A stretch of 64,000 nucleotides of DNA, from contig CM043960.1 of the NCBI GenBank assembly GCA_014529385.2, positions 28,303,396 through 28,367,395 on the forward strand. The letters are read 5' to 3'. Of the stretch, positions 1-11,784 are shown piece by piece. The notes below the pieces were generated by a model. It was not told the DNA's origin. It worked only from the letters and a program-made list of their open reading frames with translations, and made no database searches. The stretch comes from Adiantum capillus-veneris. Its lineage: Eukaryota; Streptophyta; Polypodiopsida; Polypodiales; Pteridaceae. Position 1 is the stretch's first letter; every line of letters begins with the position of its first letter. Made by a program: the position numbers and the translations under genes.

Positions 1-216
1 GAAGCCTTGCCGCAATGCAAGAGGTTGAGCGATATATCATTGCGGCTAGGGAAAAGAAAATCGAGAGCTTACGCATGGCGGAGCAATGAAGAGAGTTAAA
101 AGCAAAAGGACACCCCTGGCACCTCGATCCTAGAAGGAGCGTTCTTAAATGAGAACTGGGAGTACGAACTACTAACGGAAACTCTAACCGACCTATACAC
201 AGGTCACACCTATCAC

Positions 217-1866
217 GTGGGTTGGTTAGATGTCCTACAATCCACAATGGGTGCTACTAGTGTGGAGGATCAACAACAAAGAGTTTGTGAGGTCATCCAT
301 AGGGTCATTGAGTTAGAGAGACAGAACAAGGGGATCAACATGGAACCTTCAACGGGTCTCATGAAATCCTTGGATACAAGAAAGGCTAAACAACCGACCT
401 TATCGCAAATGGAGACTCCCTCGGTAAGTTCGATGGATCCTCCATATGTTGTTTCACCAGGAGTCTCAGTGCAATCTGAGCCTACAAGTGATAGCTTTAC
501 TTTTCCAAGTCTGGCTCATCTTTCTCTTGATGACACCATGGCAACCATGCCTACCCCAATGATGGGCATGCCAAGAAACACGCCATGGAACTCATTTGTT
601 AGTAAAGCATCACTACATGGTAGCTCAATGCTTGCAACAGTACCTACAAGTGTGTACCAATCGTATACACCCATGGGTCCTCGTACTCATGTAATTCCTA
701 CTCCTCCCATTGTTTCAACTACCTATGCTCCACAACCACATCACCCAAGTTCTTATTTCCATGGGACTATACCGGCTAGCATTAGCATGTCACATACGAC
801 GTCTGCTATGCCTAGGGCCACACATATGAGCTTTGGGCCACCACATGGCACAACATCGTACCCAACGTGGAACCCAAGGGCTTCCTATGCGCCAAGCCCA
901 ATGCCAATACCTACTCCACATGTAGTCTCTGGAGCGCCTTCACCCACGGTGCCTGCTTACTTAGGTGACTTGGAAACATTTGCTCAAGCTATTGGTCGAT
1001 CTATTGCTGAGAATATGCGTAACACGCCTGATAGAGAGCCTAGAAGTAGGGCAGTACAAATAGCCAAGCTCACAAAAAAATTTAGTGGAGACGAGGATGT
1101 GAGAAAGCATATTGAAGTGTTTGAACAAATATGCGATTCTCTAGGAGAACACAATGACCTGCATAAGAGTAATGATTTAAGCCTAACCTTAAGTGGGAAG
1201 GCAAGGGATTGGTATAGAACCCTAAGGGTGGAAGAAAAAACGATTTACCCTAATCTTAGGAGACTGTTCTTGAAAGAATACATACAAGAGGGAGTGCTTT
1301 GGGGTGTAGCCTCTCAGCTCCACAAAGCCCAACAAGAGGAAGGAGAGTCTGTGAGAGACTTTATTAGTCGCTTGAAGCATTTGAATTCTCGTTGTAATCC
1401 AAATGAGCGCTTCAATAATAATCAATTGCTTGATAGATTCATCAGAGGATTACGACATGAGGATATCTACAATGGCCTAGTCATAAGCGGTATCACCACT
1501 TGGGAAGTAGTCACCACCAATGCGATCCAATTGGAGGATAATATAATGATTCAAGGAGAAAGAGTCTTTGAGCCTAAATCTATTAGCTCGCAAGCATCGG
1601 GGCATAAACCAATGACCCTAAAGCCTATTGCTAAGGAGCCAAAGATATCTGAGATGACTTTAGCAGATCTCAGCAAGGCCATTCAAGAGAGTCTTAGAGA
1701 CAATTGTGCTCCACAAAATAATCATATGTATCCAAGAAGTGAGCAACAATGGTGCTCAGTATGCTATGGACCGCATAGTACCAGTGAATGCCCTACTTTT
1801 AGAGTAAAATTCAATGGGAACTGCAATGCGTGTGGAGGTATGGTCATCAGGCTAAGGATTGCATAG
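217..1866 (+). pseudogene. gag: gag polyprotein of element A
   Basis: Structural capsid protein of the retrotransposon, 549 codons to the first stop. The N-terminal half (about residues 60-250) is rich in Pro, Thr, Ser and Met and probably disordered. A retrotransposon gag core follows at about 280-440, with the WYRTL and FLKEY signatures, a QLHKAQQEEGESVRDFISRL stretch and an LLDRFIRGL helix. A zinc knuckle of form C-x2-C-x3-H-x4-C (CSVCYGPHSTSEC) sits near the C terminus. A second knuckle begins (CNACGG) but the frame slips near 1840; the next frame continues as YGHQAKDC, so the stop at 1864 is the result of a frameshift. The true start may lie upstream of 217, outside any open frame now visible. 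Confidence 0.85.
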
Positions 1867-2763
1867 TATTTAAGTGCACGATGGCCAATAGACCAACCTT
1901 AGCATGGACAGACATACCTCGAGTACCTGCATTGATGCCGGCCCCACCTCTTGAACAAACAACACAACACATGGTCCCTAGGGCCAAAAATGTTGTTTAA
2001 ACAACACCCTTACCATCTCCAATGCTAGGACTGCAACCACCACATCTAAGAATCACTTCTGTGAATTAAGTGGGTTGTGAGTCATCTATTGCTTGTTTGG
2101 AAAGCTGTGAGGAAGAAAGTCCACAATACTACATGGAGGACTATTGGGGACAAGTCAAACCTGTCTATCAAGTAGCTGCTCTTGCTGCAAGAGGCCAAAA
2201 TATCAATTGCACTGCTAAGAGACCACCTCTTCAATGCTATGAGTGTGGAGGTCCACATCGTGTGTCCGAGTGTCCTATTAGACTACAAAAGAACGCCACA
2301 GTAATGCAAACCAATCAAGCGAGCACGTCTACAATGCCGATACTCATGTGTAATCGATGTGGTATAGATCATTTGATTGCCCAATGTCCAAATAATCCAA
2401 ATGCACCGAAGATTACGCCATTAAACTTGATTGAGGTTACTGAGGAGCCATCACAAAGTAGTAAACGTACTCACACGATCGATGCTCCAAAAAAATATAA
2501 AAAATCTTGAGGAAAATGACACGGCATCAATTGCCCAATCTCAGAAAAAGAAGAAAATCCGAAGGAAGAGATCGCAAAAAGCAGCGAAGTCAGACCCTAG
2601 TTCAAAGCCCAACATAGGGACTGGTGACGACCCCGTATATATGAATGACACTGAAGAGGATTCTGATTCAGATGAAACCGTGGAGACCAAAACGACCACT
2701 AAGATAGAAACCACAAGGAAGATCTTCTTGAGCCACAATGGCCAGGATCTAAGAAGAAGATAG
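1867..2763 (+). pseudogene. Nucleocapsid-like zinc-knuckle region of element A
   Basis: This continues gag after the frameshift near 1840. Two further C-x2-C-x3-H-x4-C knuckles are visible, CYECGGPHRVSEC (about 2236-2274) and CNRCGIDHLIAQC (about 2350-2388), making four in all counting the two at the end of the preceding ORF. A stop follows at 2508. A basic, Ser/Asp-rich stretch in an overlapping frame reaches 2763 and reads as a disordered linker. Such knuckles bind the element RNA. Four is more than the one or two usual in plant Ty3/gypsy gag. Confidence 0.7.
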
Positions 2764-2880
2764 GAACTTATCCAAACCCTACGGAGGAGATCGAGCGAGT
2801 CAAGCAATTAAGGAGTTTGGTAGAAGATACCCAAAGGGATCTAGAACCAGAACCTAGGCAGATCCAGATTACCCGACACC

Positions 2881-3171
2881 GTGTTCCCTATGCAACAACA
2901 ATCTCACCAATTCTATAGACCCTTACATATACCTAGTGTCATCCAAGAAGAAAGTGACTTAAAGTCATGGGAGAGTGGACGTACTCACTTCTTGATGGAA
3001 AGAATTTTTACAGAGGGACTACCTGATCCTATAGAAGAAATGGAGATCCCATCTTCCCGACGTCAAGGGACTGAAGCCCAAAAGGTCCCGTTAAACATTG
3101 CCAAATTGATGGATTTCATGCCCTCAGAAGTTAGAACCACAATCATGTCCAAACTATATAAAGACCCTTAG
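2881..3171 (+). pseudogene. Unassigned linker ORF between gag and protease (element A)
   Basis: A 96-codon open stretch with no recognisable domain. It includes the sequence TEGLPDPIEEMEIPSSR and ends KLYKDP. Its position between the zinc knuckles and the protease, on the same strand, makes it part of the decayed polyprotein rather than a separate gene. Immediately downstream (about 3210-3285) an approximately 38-bp segment containing TTTGGGCTACCACAATTTGC is repeated in tandem. Confidence 0.4.
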
Positions 3172-3278
3172 CTAGTCTCAGCTCTTCGAGCCTTCCTCAA
3201 TGAGAGCTGAAGTTTGGGCTACCACAATTTGCACAAATTGATGGAGAACTAAATTTTGGGCTACCACAATTTGCACAG

Positions 3279-3860
3279 ATGGATGGAGCTGGGGAGATTC
3301 CAATAGAGGAGGAACACTTAGATCCACAACCCAACCTAGATGAGAACCTTGTTATAGAAATATATGTTAATAAGTTGGAACAATACTTTGAGGGTGATGA
3401 ATCCAATGCGACCATACCAATCACTACTAATGGATTAACTGTGAAGGGAATCCTTGATGGTGGCACTGGGGTTAGCATTGTGACTAAAAATTGCTGGGAA
3501 ACTATGGGAAGACCTCACCTTGCGACCACAACCATAGTAGTGAAGATGGCCAATGGGTCTATTGTTAAACCTATTGGGATGCTAGAAGATATCAAGATCA
3601 AGGTCTTTGGACGTAAAATAAGGATTACCTTCATGGTTATGGATTTGTCCAAACACACAATGGCATCGGAGATGATCTTAGGACGTCCTTTCATGAGGGA
3701 AGTAAAAATGGTGCATGACTGGTCTAAAAACCATGTCTACTTGCAATTCCCAGATTTTGTCATTCGAGTGGATCTTGTAACTGGTCGAGCACTTCCCTTA
3801 GGAAACATGTTTATAATTGATCATAGATTTGACACCACAGTTCACTCGGCTCCATTGTAG
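3279..3860 (+). pseudogene. Retropepsin-like aspartic protease of element A
   Basis: Protease that would release the gag and pol products. The 193-codon ORF contains the active-site loop GILDGGTGVSIV (about residues 58-69) in the DGG[ST]G form used by some plant elements in place of DTGA/DSGA. A flap-like region and the conserved EMILGRPFMREV segment (about 130-141) follow, where retropepsins have the ILGR-W/F motif. About 160 residues of recognisable fold is normal for the domain. The ORF ends at 3858, before the RT, although this family usually has a continuous frame, so at least one break lies between them. Confidence 0.8.
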
Positions 3861-4020
3861 TATTGTTACACGTGTAAAGCGGACACTGATGTTGGGGAAG
3901 ATTCTCCTTATATGGATGTACTACCTTTGGGAAATAGGGGGACGACCTAGGTAACACCTGAGGGGGATGAAATTCCACCACTTGTACCCTTAAATATGCT
4001 AGAAGCAATGCATATAGCTT

Positions 4021-4731
4021 TTGATGACCCTACAAGATGAAGGTTTGACTGGCATTGGAACCAGTAGTGCCTCACAAGACTATAGCCCACACGATTTGGG
4101 GTCAGAATCAACAATTGAAATTGACTCTGAGAACAAAGAATCTGAGTTAAATCTTAGTGCAAATGTGGGGAAAAACCATTCAAGGCCCAGTGGTACCCTA
4201 GATGACAATCTATCCAAGGGAGCAGAAGACACAAGTAGTGATTCATCTAGTGGCTCTTCACTAGAGATCGGCGGTAATCGAAAATTAAACAAGAAGAGCA
4301 AGAGATATAAGAGGCGATGATATCGAGAAAATGTGCGTGCTAGAATAAATAAAAGGAAATCTACCACAGAATGGCTTAATTATATAGGGGCATGTGATGC
4401 TCATCGGAAGTTGGTAGATAATTGGGGTGAATACCTTCAAAGCGTTATGTGGTGTAGTCCACAACCCATTGAAATCGCACAACTAGAGGCTACAGAGAAG
4501 CCAAAGTTGAGCCGTACCGTAAGGAGACGACAAAATCAAGAGTTACCTCAACAACAAAAGGAATCGGAAGTGAAATCACAGTCCACAGAACAACAAGACC
4601 CCACAAACTTCTACCCTGCACACCTGAACATTTCAAATCCTACACCGCAGAGGAACGTAAGGTTGTGTATACAATGGCTCAAAGAAAACCTATCGATGGA
4701 AGCAATGGAGTCTATGATGGTCCAACGATAG
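4021..4731 (+). pseudogene. Low-complexity protease-RT linker of element A
   Basis: Two overlapping-frame open stretches (4021-4320 and 4333-4731) without a named domain. The first is Ser/Glu/Asp-rich and ends in a basic cluster (KLNKKSKRYKRR). The second has a short hydrophobic core and then a Gln/Glu-rich tail. Both lie between protease and RT on the element strand and are read as the polyprotein linker broken by frame loss. No function is proposed. Confidence 0.45.
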
Positions 4732-4868
4732 TTAAGGAAATATAGTTAGCAGACCCAGGAGAAGAGTCCAAACCTGTTTTCATTGCCCAAGATCTGACAG
4801 AGACTGAGGATTGTGTAAAAGAACTTCTCAAGGAATTCAGGGATATATTTACCTAGACATATCATGAT

Positions 4869-6120
4869 ATGAAAGGTGTTCCACCTTCCATGGTGCAACA
4901 CACAATCCCCATGAATAGCATGGCTAAACCAGTTCAACAACGACCCTACCCAATGAATCCTAAATATGCAAAAATTGTTCAAGAAGAGATTGAAAAGCTC
5001 GTGAAATGCGGATTCATATACCCTATTGAACACTCAGAATGGGTGTCTCCAATAGTGATTGTGCCAAAAAAGAATGGGAAACTTAGAGTGTGAGTGGATC
5101 TCAAGAAGGTCAATGCTGCCACTAGGAGGGACCATTACCCCTTGCCATATTCAAAACATGTGCTTGAAAGAGTTGCAGGGAAGGAAGCTTATAGTTTTTA
5201 GATGGTTACTCTCGCTACAATCAAATCACAATTGTGCTGGAGGACCAAGCTAAAACAACCTTTATAACAAATTTGGAGTGTTCGCATTTTTTGTTATGGC
5301 TTTTGGCTTAACCAATGCCCCTGCTACTTTTCAAAGATTAATAAACACTGCTTTTAGAGAATATTTGAGGGAGTTTTGTGAAGCTTTCTTAGATAACCTT
5401 TGAGTTTCCTCTTGGAAACAACATCTATCATGCTTACAAAAAGCGGTTGAGAAGTGCAGATTGTATCGCATCTCCTTAAACCCTTTCAAATGCCAATTGT
5501 GGGTTAAATATGGAATCATTTTAGGGCATATAGTGTCCAAAAATGGAATTTCCACAGATGAGAGCGAAATCAAAGCCATTGCTGAATTGCCACCACCTAC
5601 AAACTATAAAGGACTTCAAAGGTTCATGGGCCATGTTGGTTATTACCGATGGTTTATTTTAAACTTTGCCAAGATAGCTCATCCTTTGTACAAACTTCTT
5701 ATTGAGTTCCAATGGAACACGGAGTGTGACCATGCTTATGAGTCATTGAAAAAGGCCTTGACTAGCACTCCTATTCTACGAGTGCCCGATTGGAATTTAA
5801 TTTTTCATGTGAATATTGATGCATCGAACTTTGCTATTGGGTGTGTTCTAGCTCAACCAGGAGAACATAAACTGGACTACCCCATTAGCTTTGCAAGTCG
5901 TCAATTGAATGATGCCGAGAGAAACTACACCACTACAAAGCGAGAAGGTTTATGTATGATTTATGCAGTGAAGAAATTTTGCTACTACCTTCTGGCAACA
6001 AGTTTGTTTTCTATATTGATCATCAAGCCTTGTTGTATCTAGTAAATAAACCTTCTTCCACGGGAAGAATTACATGATGGTTGTTAATTCTCCTTGAGTT
6101 TGATTTTACCATTGTGGTGA
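4869..6120 (+). pseudogene. Reverse transcriptase and RNase H of element A
   Basis: Copies element RNA into DNA and degrades the RNA strand. Visible blocks in order: PYPMNPKYAKIVQEEIEKL and VPKKNGKLRV (RT block 1, to 5091); a stop where the usual Cys of CVDLKKVN would be; a further stop at [20 protein letters not shown] near 5300; the active-site box reading FLDN instead of [YF]xDD near 5390, so a catalytic Asp is lost; then LGHIVSKNGIS, GYYRWF, and RNase H (NIDASNFAIGCVLAQ, IDHQALLYL) with a frameshift near 6010. At least three stops and two frameshifts make it non-functional. Length and block order are normal for Ty3/gypsy. Confidence 0.9.
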
Positions 6121-7549
6121 GACATGGTAAAAGATATGTCATGGCGGATCATTTGTCTCGCATACCCAATGGTGAAGCCCCTACTGGAATCGATGATGAG
6201 TTGCCCAATACTTCTCTATTCCTAGTCAAAACCATACCTGAATGGAGTGAGAAGATTGTGAACTTTCTAGTTAATGGTTTTCCACCCAAAGAGCTTCGTA
6301 AGGACATAGCTCGAAAACTGTTAAAAGAATGTGAGCCTTACTCTCTCATTGCAGGAACTCTCTACAGGTTAGGGAAGGATGATATTCTTAGATGTTGTGC
6401 CCATGAGGATGAGTATTTATACATACTGCAAGAAGCCCACATGGGTATAGCCGGAGGACATTCCTCAGGGGAACTAACAGCTAAAAAGGTGTTGCAATCA
6501 AACTATTGGTGGCCTACCTTATTCAAGGATGCATCACTTTTTGCAAAAGGATGTGATGAATGCCAACGTTACAAGATCACACAACAAAATGATAAGATGC
6601 CCTGACATCCTGTGAAAGTGACTCAACCATTTGAAAAATGGGGTTTGGACTTTGCAGGCCCAATTAGTCCGGCAATTCGTAGCACCCAATCTCGATATAT
6701 TATCGTTGCCACTGACTATGTGACAAAGTGGGCGGAAGCCAGGGAGACACGTAAGGCCGATGCAAGGTCAACTGCCAAGTTTCTCTTTGAGAATATTATT
6801 ACAAGATTTGGTTGTCCCTTTGAGATTGTGAGTGACAATGGTACTCATTTTATAAATGGAGTAATAAAAGAACTCACTACCAACTTTATGATAGCTCACC
6901 ATAAGTCCACACCTTATTATCCACAAGCAAATGGCCAAAAGCTGAGAGCACCAACAAAACCTTAATCTCTACCTTGACAAAAATGGTGGAAGCTCATCGC
7001 ACAGATTGGGATTGAAAGCTTACATTAGCTCTATGGGCTTATTGTACTGTGTACAAAGTTGCCATTAATTGCACACCATTTAAGATGGTGTATGTCCAAG
7101 AAGCGGTTATGCCATGGGAGTTTGTCATTCCTAGTCTCTGAGTAGCTTCTCAGAAGGTTGGGGTGGTAACCCCTTAGTTGAGCAATTTATATATCCTTGA
7201 AAGGCTAGATGAAGAGAGGCAATTAGCTGTGCAAAATACACTTGTGGAGAAAGATAGGAGGAAGAAATGGTTTGACCGTCATCTAAAGAATAAAGATATC
7301 AATGTTGGTGATAAAGTCCTTATGTATGGAGTGCATAATGAAAAGAAAAAGTTGAAATATGTGAGAAAAGGACCATATAGAGTATGTGAGATCACCCCAC
7401 AAGGAACCATTCGTGTGGAGACTCTTGATGGAGTTGAAACCATTGGATTCCTCAATGGGAGAAAATTTAAAAGGTACTATGATCCTTTAAGCCAAGAGGA
7501 GCTACGTGCCATCCATACAAAAAGGCAGCCAAGGCACAAACATAATTGA
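6081..7549 (+). pseudogene. Integrase of element A
   Basis: DDE integrase that would insert the cDNA. The HHCC zinc domain reads HMGIAGGHSSGELTAKK and later CDECQRYKI (about 6435-6585). After a stop at 6602, the core shows WGLDFAGPI (first Asp), VSDNGTHF (second Asp) and, after a frameshift near 6937, AESTNKTL carrying the Glu. More stops occur at about 7010 and 7140. The C-terminal domain (7178-7549) includes INVGDKVLMY and RKGPYRVCEITPQGTIRVETLDG, the usual GPY/F-type module. All three catalytic residues survive but the frame is broken several times. Confidence 0.88.
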
Positions 7550-8136
7550 AGAAGATACAAGCTCAAGTTGAGGCTAAGGAGAGACAACAACGCATAAGAC
7601 GAAAACGTGAGGCTAACCTTGGAGTTACACATGCATTCCACGTTGAAACCGACGAGGATTGGTTGGACTCTGACACATCTCTACGATACCCTATTGAGCT
7701 AAACAACACTTATGAAAAAGTGCTATATAACGCCTTATTGGACACAGGTGCTTAATATAATCTGCTATCATATGGGGTGTGGTGTCAGCTAGGGAAGCCA
7801 CCTCTATCTGAGAGTACTATCCAAGTCAGGGGTGTCGACAAGAAAAAAACTACGGTTTTTGAAATCTGGCACACTTCTGTCAGTTATGACAATGGGATTG
7901 TAGCTCAAGACTTTTTGGTCATGCCTGTTGGAACTATGGAGGGTAATATAAACCTAGGATGCACATGGATGATAGTCACCAAATGCACTATTGATTGGGG
8001 GACAGGGGGTGTCATCGCAACACAGAAACCAACTCTTAGCCTTGCCACTCAAGCCATAGTCCCTGAGATATTTCCTCTTAAGAAAATAAACCCAGAACAT
8101 TGCATGTCCAAGAGGTTGAACCATATGTTCCCATAG
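7546..8136 (+). pseudogene. Second retropepsin-like domain, downstream of integrase (element A)
   Basis: A basic segment (to about 7610) leads into a segment reading YNALLDTGA at 7729-7755, immediately broken by a TAA, then YNLLSYGVWCQLGKPPL in the same frame. Further on, QDFLVMPVGTMEGNINLGCTW fits the second half of a retropepsin (an LG-x-x-W box in place of ILGRPW). Order and spacing (DTGA, about 70-75 residues, LG..W) match an aspartic protease of the retroviral type. It differs in sequence from the protease at 3279-3860, so it is not a recent tandem copy. A captured or ancient duplicated protease is an inference; a clipped retroviral-type aspartyl protease from another element is the alternative. 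Confidence 0.6.
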
Positions 8137-8970
8137 CACAACTCTCTAGAGCTTCAACTAATGTAGTTGAAATAAAGCTTGAGACACACAAGACCCATCC
8201 CAATATAACAAAGAAAACATACAAGTGGGTCCCTCAAGCTTCTTTAGCGACCATAGCCAGTGCTAAAAGACAGGAGCCTGGTAAGAGGCTTCCTATTTGC
8301 CCCAAGAAATATAAAGAAACGTTGCATTGGATTCCTAAAAAACTATTGGAAGCCCAAGGCTACTATAAAGGAAATGATCAAATCTGTGTGCCAAAACGTA
8401 AATTGTGCTCTTACTTGTCACCGGACCCGTGTGCGCTCAATCTTGTGGCTCCAAAACAAATTGAAGATCGTTGAAAGGAAAAAATCACGGAATGCTACAC
8501 ACCGGCTCCAGAGTTAGTTTGGGTATGAAGAAAGAACGATTTGTTCCACCTAGCTCAGGAACAGGGAAATCAAATGAAACTTCTTGCTCTTCATGTAATT
8601 CCTATACGAAAATAGAAGCTTCGACACAACCTCCATCTACCATTGTACATATCCATACAAACAAGAAAGAGTTTGCACCTCCAATTGTAAGTTCACAACC
8701 TACAACAACGTTGCAAATAAGATCATGGGAGAGTACTTTACCACCCTTGCAACTAGATGAAACGCATAGGGCGGTTGAAAACTATTGGTTAAAGCCTTCA
8801 CCCATAACAACTTGGAACAATTGGTTTCAAAAGGTGACGACATCATTCCAAAAGGTATGATCTACCCAAGGAAGGGGGAAGTGTTTGCTGATATCCATCA
8901 TTCACTTGCTTCCCTCTCAACCTTCCTCCCTGACCTCTCAATCTTCAATCTTAGGGAATGTATATATTAG
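8100..8970 (+). pseudogene. Unassigned 3' ORFs of element A
   Basis: Overlapping open stretches in three frames (8100-8474, 8471-8860, 8785-8970) suggest one coding region broken by frameshifts. Recognisable only by composition: YKWVPQASLA and QGYYKGNDQICVPKR in the first, a Ser/Thr/Pro-rich middle, and a final short stretch. No membrane segment or signal peptide stands out, so it does not look like a classical env. A purine tract at about 8868-8881 followed by TGTTTGCTG resembles a polypurine tract next to an LTR start, which would make the last ORF non-coding. Confidence 0.35.
8868..8881 (+). promoter_or_regulatory. Possible polypurine tract of element A
   Basis: The purine-rich stretch AAGGAAGGGGGAAG is followed at once by TGTTTGCTG, the arrangement seen where plus-strand priming adjoins a 3' LTR. 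A second candidate, CTAGGGGGAG then TGC, lies at about 9525-9537. Without the 5' LTR neither can be confirmed. Confidence 0.3.
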
Positions 8971-9095
8971 CCTTATACTCACAAAAACAAGATAAAAAAG
9001 TAAAAGAGCAAGAGCCATAACACAAAATCATAAAAACACATTATGTCCAAGAGTACGACCCTTGTAATATTTGCACTCTAACAATCATCTTTTTT

Positions 9096-9530
9096 GTGTG
9101 TATAGATATGGATGGTACGCTAGAATCATCCACTCCTGCCTTGGGTGAGAGGTGCCCTCGTTACTTTTCACAAATGTTTCACATGGTCTTTCTGATGCTT
9201 GCCTGTGAATGGGACTTGGTAGGTACACTTGTATATAAGAGGAATTTTGAGGAGTTAGAATGGCTAATACGTCTCTTGACCATGACTGATCCATACTTAG
9301 TAGAGAGTGTAGCTCTCATTGCACAAGCCTACCCTTTTGACCAAGATGACTATAGGCGTCTAGTGACCTTCTTAGTAAACATGGGTTCCTCTGATGAAGA
9401 AGAAGATGTACATGACTACACGGATGACACATATGGCCTCATGGATGATCAATTTGTTTTTCTCGACGACGAGGATAGGTGTTTAGCCTTAGGGTTCCCC
9501 CCTAATCTCTACAATATCCTGTTCCCTTGA
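9096..9530 (+). CDS. Unidentified acidic ORF, 144 codons
   Basis: Not recognised. The product would begin MCIDMDGTLESS and has a helical, moderately hydrophobic middle (FEELEWLIRLLTM, ESVALIAQAY) and a strongly acidic C-terminal third (SSDEEEDVHDYTDD, then FLDDEDR) ending LYNILFP. It lies on the element A strand beyond the last decayed ORF and could be its final reading frame or an unrelated fragment. Acidic tails of this sort occur at the end of several plant transposon proteins. No start context or promoter could be assigned. Confidence 0.3.
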   Translation: MCIDMDGTLESSTPALGERCPRYFSQMFHMVFLMLACEWDLVGTLVYKRNFEELEWLIRLLTMTDPYLVESVALIAQAYPFDQDDYRRLVTFLVNMGSSDEEEDVHDYTDDTYGLMDDQFVFLDDEDRCLALGFPPNLYNILFP

Positions 9531-11168
9531 CTCTCTAGGGGGAGTGCAAATAACTAGGTTAGGGTTCCTCATGTTTTTTAATTGTGTTCAAGAAGTGTTG
9601 GTACCTTTTCCCACTGATGTGCCTCTTAGAGATATTCTTTGTGTTTCCTAGTGTGTACATGAACATGTTGCTGTTGTTAGGATTTTGACCTTCATGGAAT
9701 CTTTCTCTCGTTCACACTTCAAATCAAGCGCGAACATCAACACAAACAGGTGTTTCTTGTCCAATAGCATTTCCCCTTATCTTTTTGCATCCATGTTTGT
9801 CAGCTTTAATTGTGATTGGTAGCATAATATCCAACACATTTCCTTAGTATCAAACATTAAATTCAATGTAATTTTTGTCATACGCTTGTCTAGGTTTAAA
9901 AATCAAGCAGACCGATTAAGCTAGTTTGACCAAGCTAGGTGTTAGATATCTTCTCTTAATACCATGGGGAATGCCTTCCTAATAATCAATGGTTACTTAG
10001 GTTCTTAATCCGATTTAGGTAGCATTGTGTGAAATGTACTAGGACTTTCTAGCGGGCTTAGTCTCTATTGACCTTTAGCTTAAGTTTTATAAAGGGAGTT
10101 TACTAGTGTGATGAGCCTAGGGAGGTGTAACAGTGTTATATGACCCCACAAAGTTACAAAATTAAAATGCTGAAAATGAACCAAAAAAAAATTTCAAAGT
10201 GCCACAATGGAAAATCCTAAGCTGGAAGAGAAATCTCAGCTTGATTGGGTACTTCAGTCACATGTATCGCCTATAGTACTAGAGCCCTAGAGGTTCCCAG
10301 TATGGGCGCTTTTCCTTGAAAAGCAAAAAACCTAAGGCATACAAAATAAGCACACACATCAACATTGGAACAATGGCTAAAAGCATGCTTTGGTGGTACA
10401 AAAAGGAGTGTCCTTGACAGCACCTTTGACAAATCTTTGAGTTACAATTTTTACATGTCACATGAAAAACTACCTATCATATTATATATCAGTGGATAGA
10501 TCTTCGAAAGAAGAATCCAAAAACACAAGGTCCGAAAAGTTTTGACCTAAACTACAAAAATTTTACCAGTACCCACGTTTTCATTGGTAGAAGTAAAATA
10601 GGTCCTTTTTTTGTACCACCAAACCACGCTTTCACCCCAATGTGAAAAGACTTTGGGGGGTCAAAGAAAAGGAAATAAGTCAAGCGATGATTTCATGAGA
10701 ATTCCTTTTATCATAGCTTAACTACAAGGCCTTCTAGGTATAGCCTCTAGTCAGCCCTCAGACATGAAATACTTGGCTCTCGCGATTAAACAACTTAATT
10801 GACCAAAGAAAATTGAAAAGCTTGTCCATGGTATTAATAGTCAATCTTTAGTGCCTTTCGATCGTTAAATTAGTGACCCCAGACTTGTTTAATTTTTCAC
10901 CTTTACAATTGTTTATGCGTTGATTATATTGCAATTTAATGTTTATTGCTTACAAATGGTTTAAAATTCTATTACCAATCAAATTGTCTACCTACAATTA
11001 CATATGCTTTTAAAATGTATATGAGAATGCAATTACTGTGCCAATGTTGTTGATTTTGTAGTGACTGAAGAAGGCTAAGGACATTCATCTCAAATTCTCT
11101 TCCACCTCGACGAGCGAGCTTCAACTCAACAGCTTCTCAGGACAGAATCTACATCAGGAAGGAGGACA
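9531..11168. other. Unassigned region, no supported gene
   Basis: AT-rich sequence with no ORF above chance length and no recognised protein. It may include the 3' LTR of element A, but no second copy is available to define it. Nothing else is supported here. Confidence 0.4.
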
Positions 11169-11485
11169 TGTTAACCCTCACACACATTCCTAACACCTAA
11201 GATGGACACCGTATTATTTATTTGGTAGAGTCAAGGTACTGGGCTTGTCGGTCCAATAGGAAAAGGGTAAGAGTGATCGCCGATGAGAGACGCACTCTAA
11301 TTGGAACATTCAAGGGATTAGTTGGCTAAGCATGGGCGCCCAAGTGTGAATGGGGCGAGCTCATATAAAAGTCAACTAGACCAAATTCACTTATTCTCTC
11401 ATTTGTGTAATTGAAGAGTTCTCTTGCTCCATCTCCATCTTCTCCTTCTTCATCTCCTTGTGTGTGTGTGTGTGTGTGTGTATGC

Positions 11486-11536
<51 letters not shown>

Positions 11537-11650
11537 CGATCGAGCATTGCGACGAGGACACGGCGGCGGTGAAGCAGTTGAGCGCAATGCAACAGTGGCT
11601 CCTTCTTATTTGCGGCGAGGAATCCTCCACAAAGGCGAGCATAGAACGGT
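11169..11650 (+). repeat. Possible solo LTR or LTR fragment
   Basis: A purine run (AGGAAGGAGGAC, about 11157-11168) precedes TGTTAACCC, resembling a polypurine tract and LTR start. A TATA-like CATATAAAAG lies near 11364, about 200 bp in, followed by a TG/GA microsatellite. No matching second copy occurs in the window, so the right edge is arbitrary. Confidence 0.25.
11460..11534. repeat. Compound (TG)n(GA)n microsatellite
   Basis: About ten TG units, a short ATGCATGA spacer, then more than twenty GA units. ORFs reading through it in any frame are simple-repeat artefacts. Confidence 0.95.
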
Positions 11651-11784
11651 GAGTGACACACGATCGTCATCTTTGAGCTTACTAGTTTAGGCTAGTTGCA
11701 AGGCTTGGAGCCATTTGTGGCTCGCAGACAGTGTATTGGCAAGTTCCTTGCATTAACACGTGCGACAAACGCGCACAACTTGGT

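Larger units (their letters stand above)
1..9530 (+). mobile_element. Ty3/gypsy LTR retrotransposon (element A), partial and decayed
   Basis: The order gag, zinc knuckles, protease, reverse transcriptase, RNase H, integrase is that of a Ty3/gypsy element. The 5' LTR and primer-binding site lie outside the window. Every pol domain carries stops or frameshifts, so the copy is dead. It continues about 2 kb past integrase with a second protease-like domain and unassigned ORFs, as in plant elements with extra 3' coding regions. The 3' LTR is not defined because no second copy is in the window; purine tracts followed by TG occur near 8881 and 9535. The Athila/Tat lineage is likely from the RT style but not proved. 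Confidence 0.85.
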
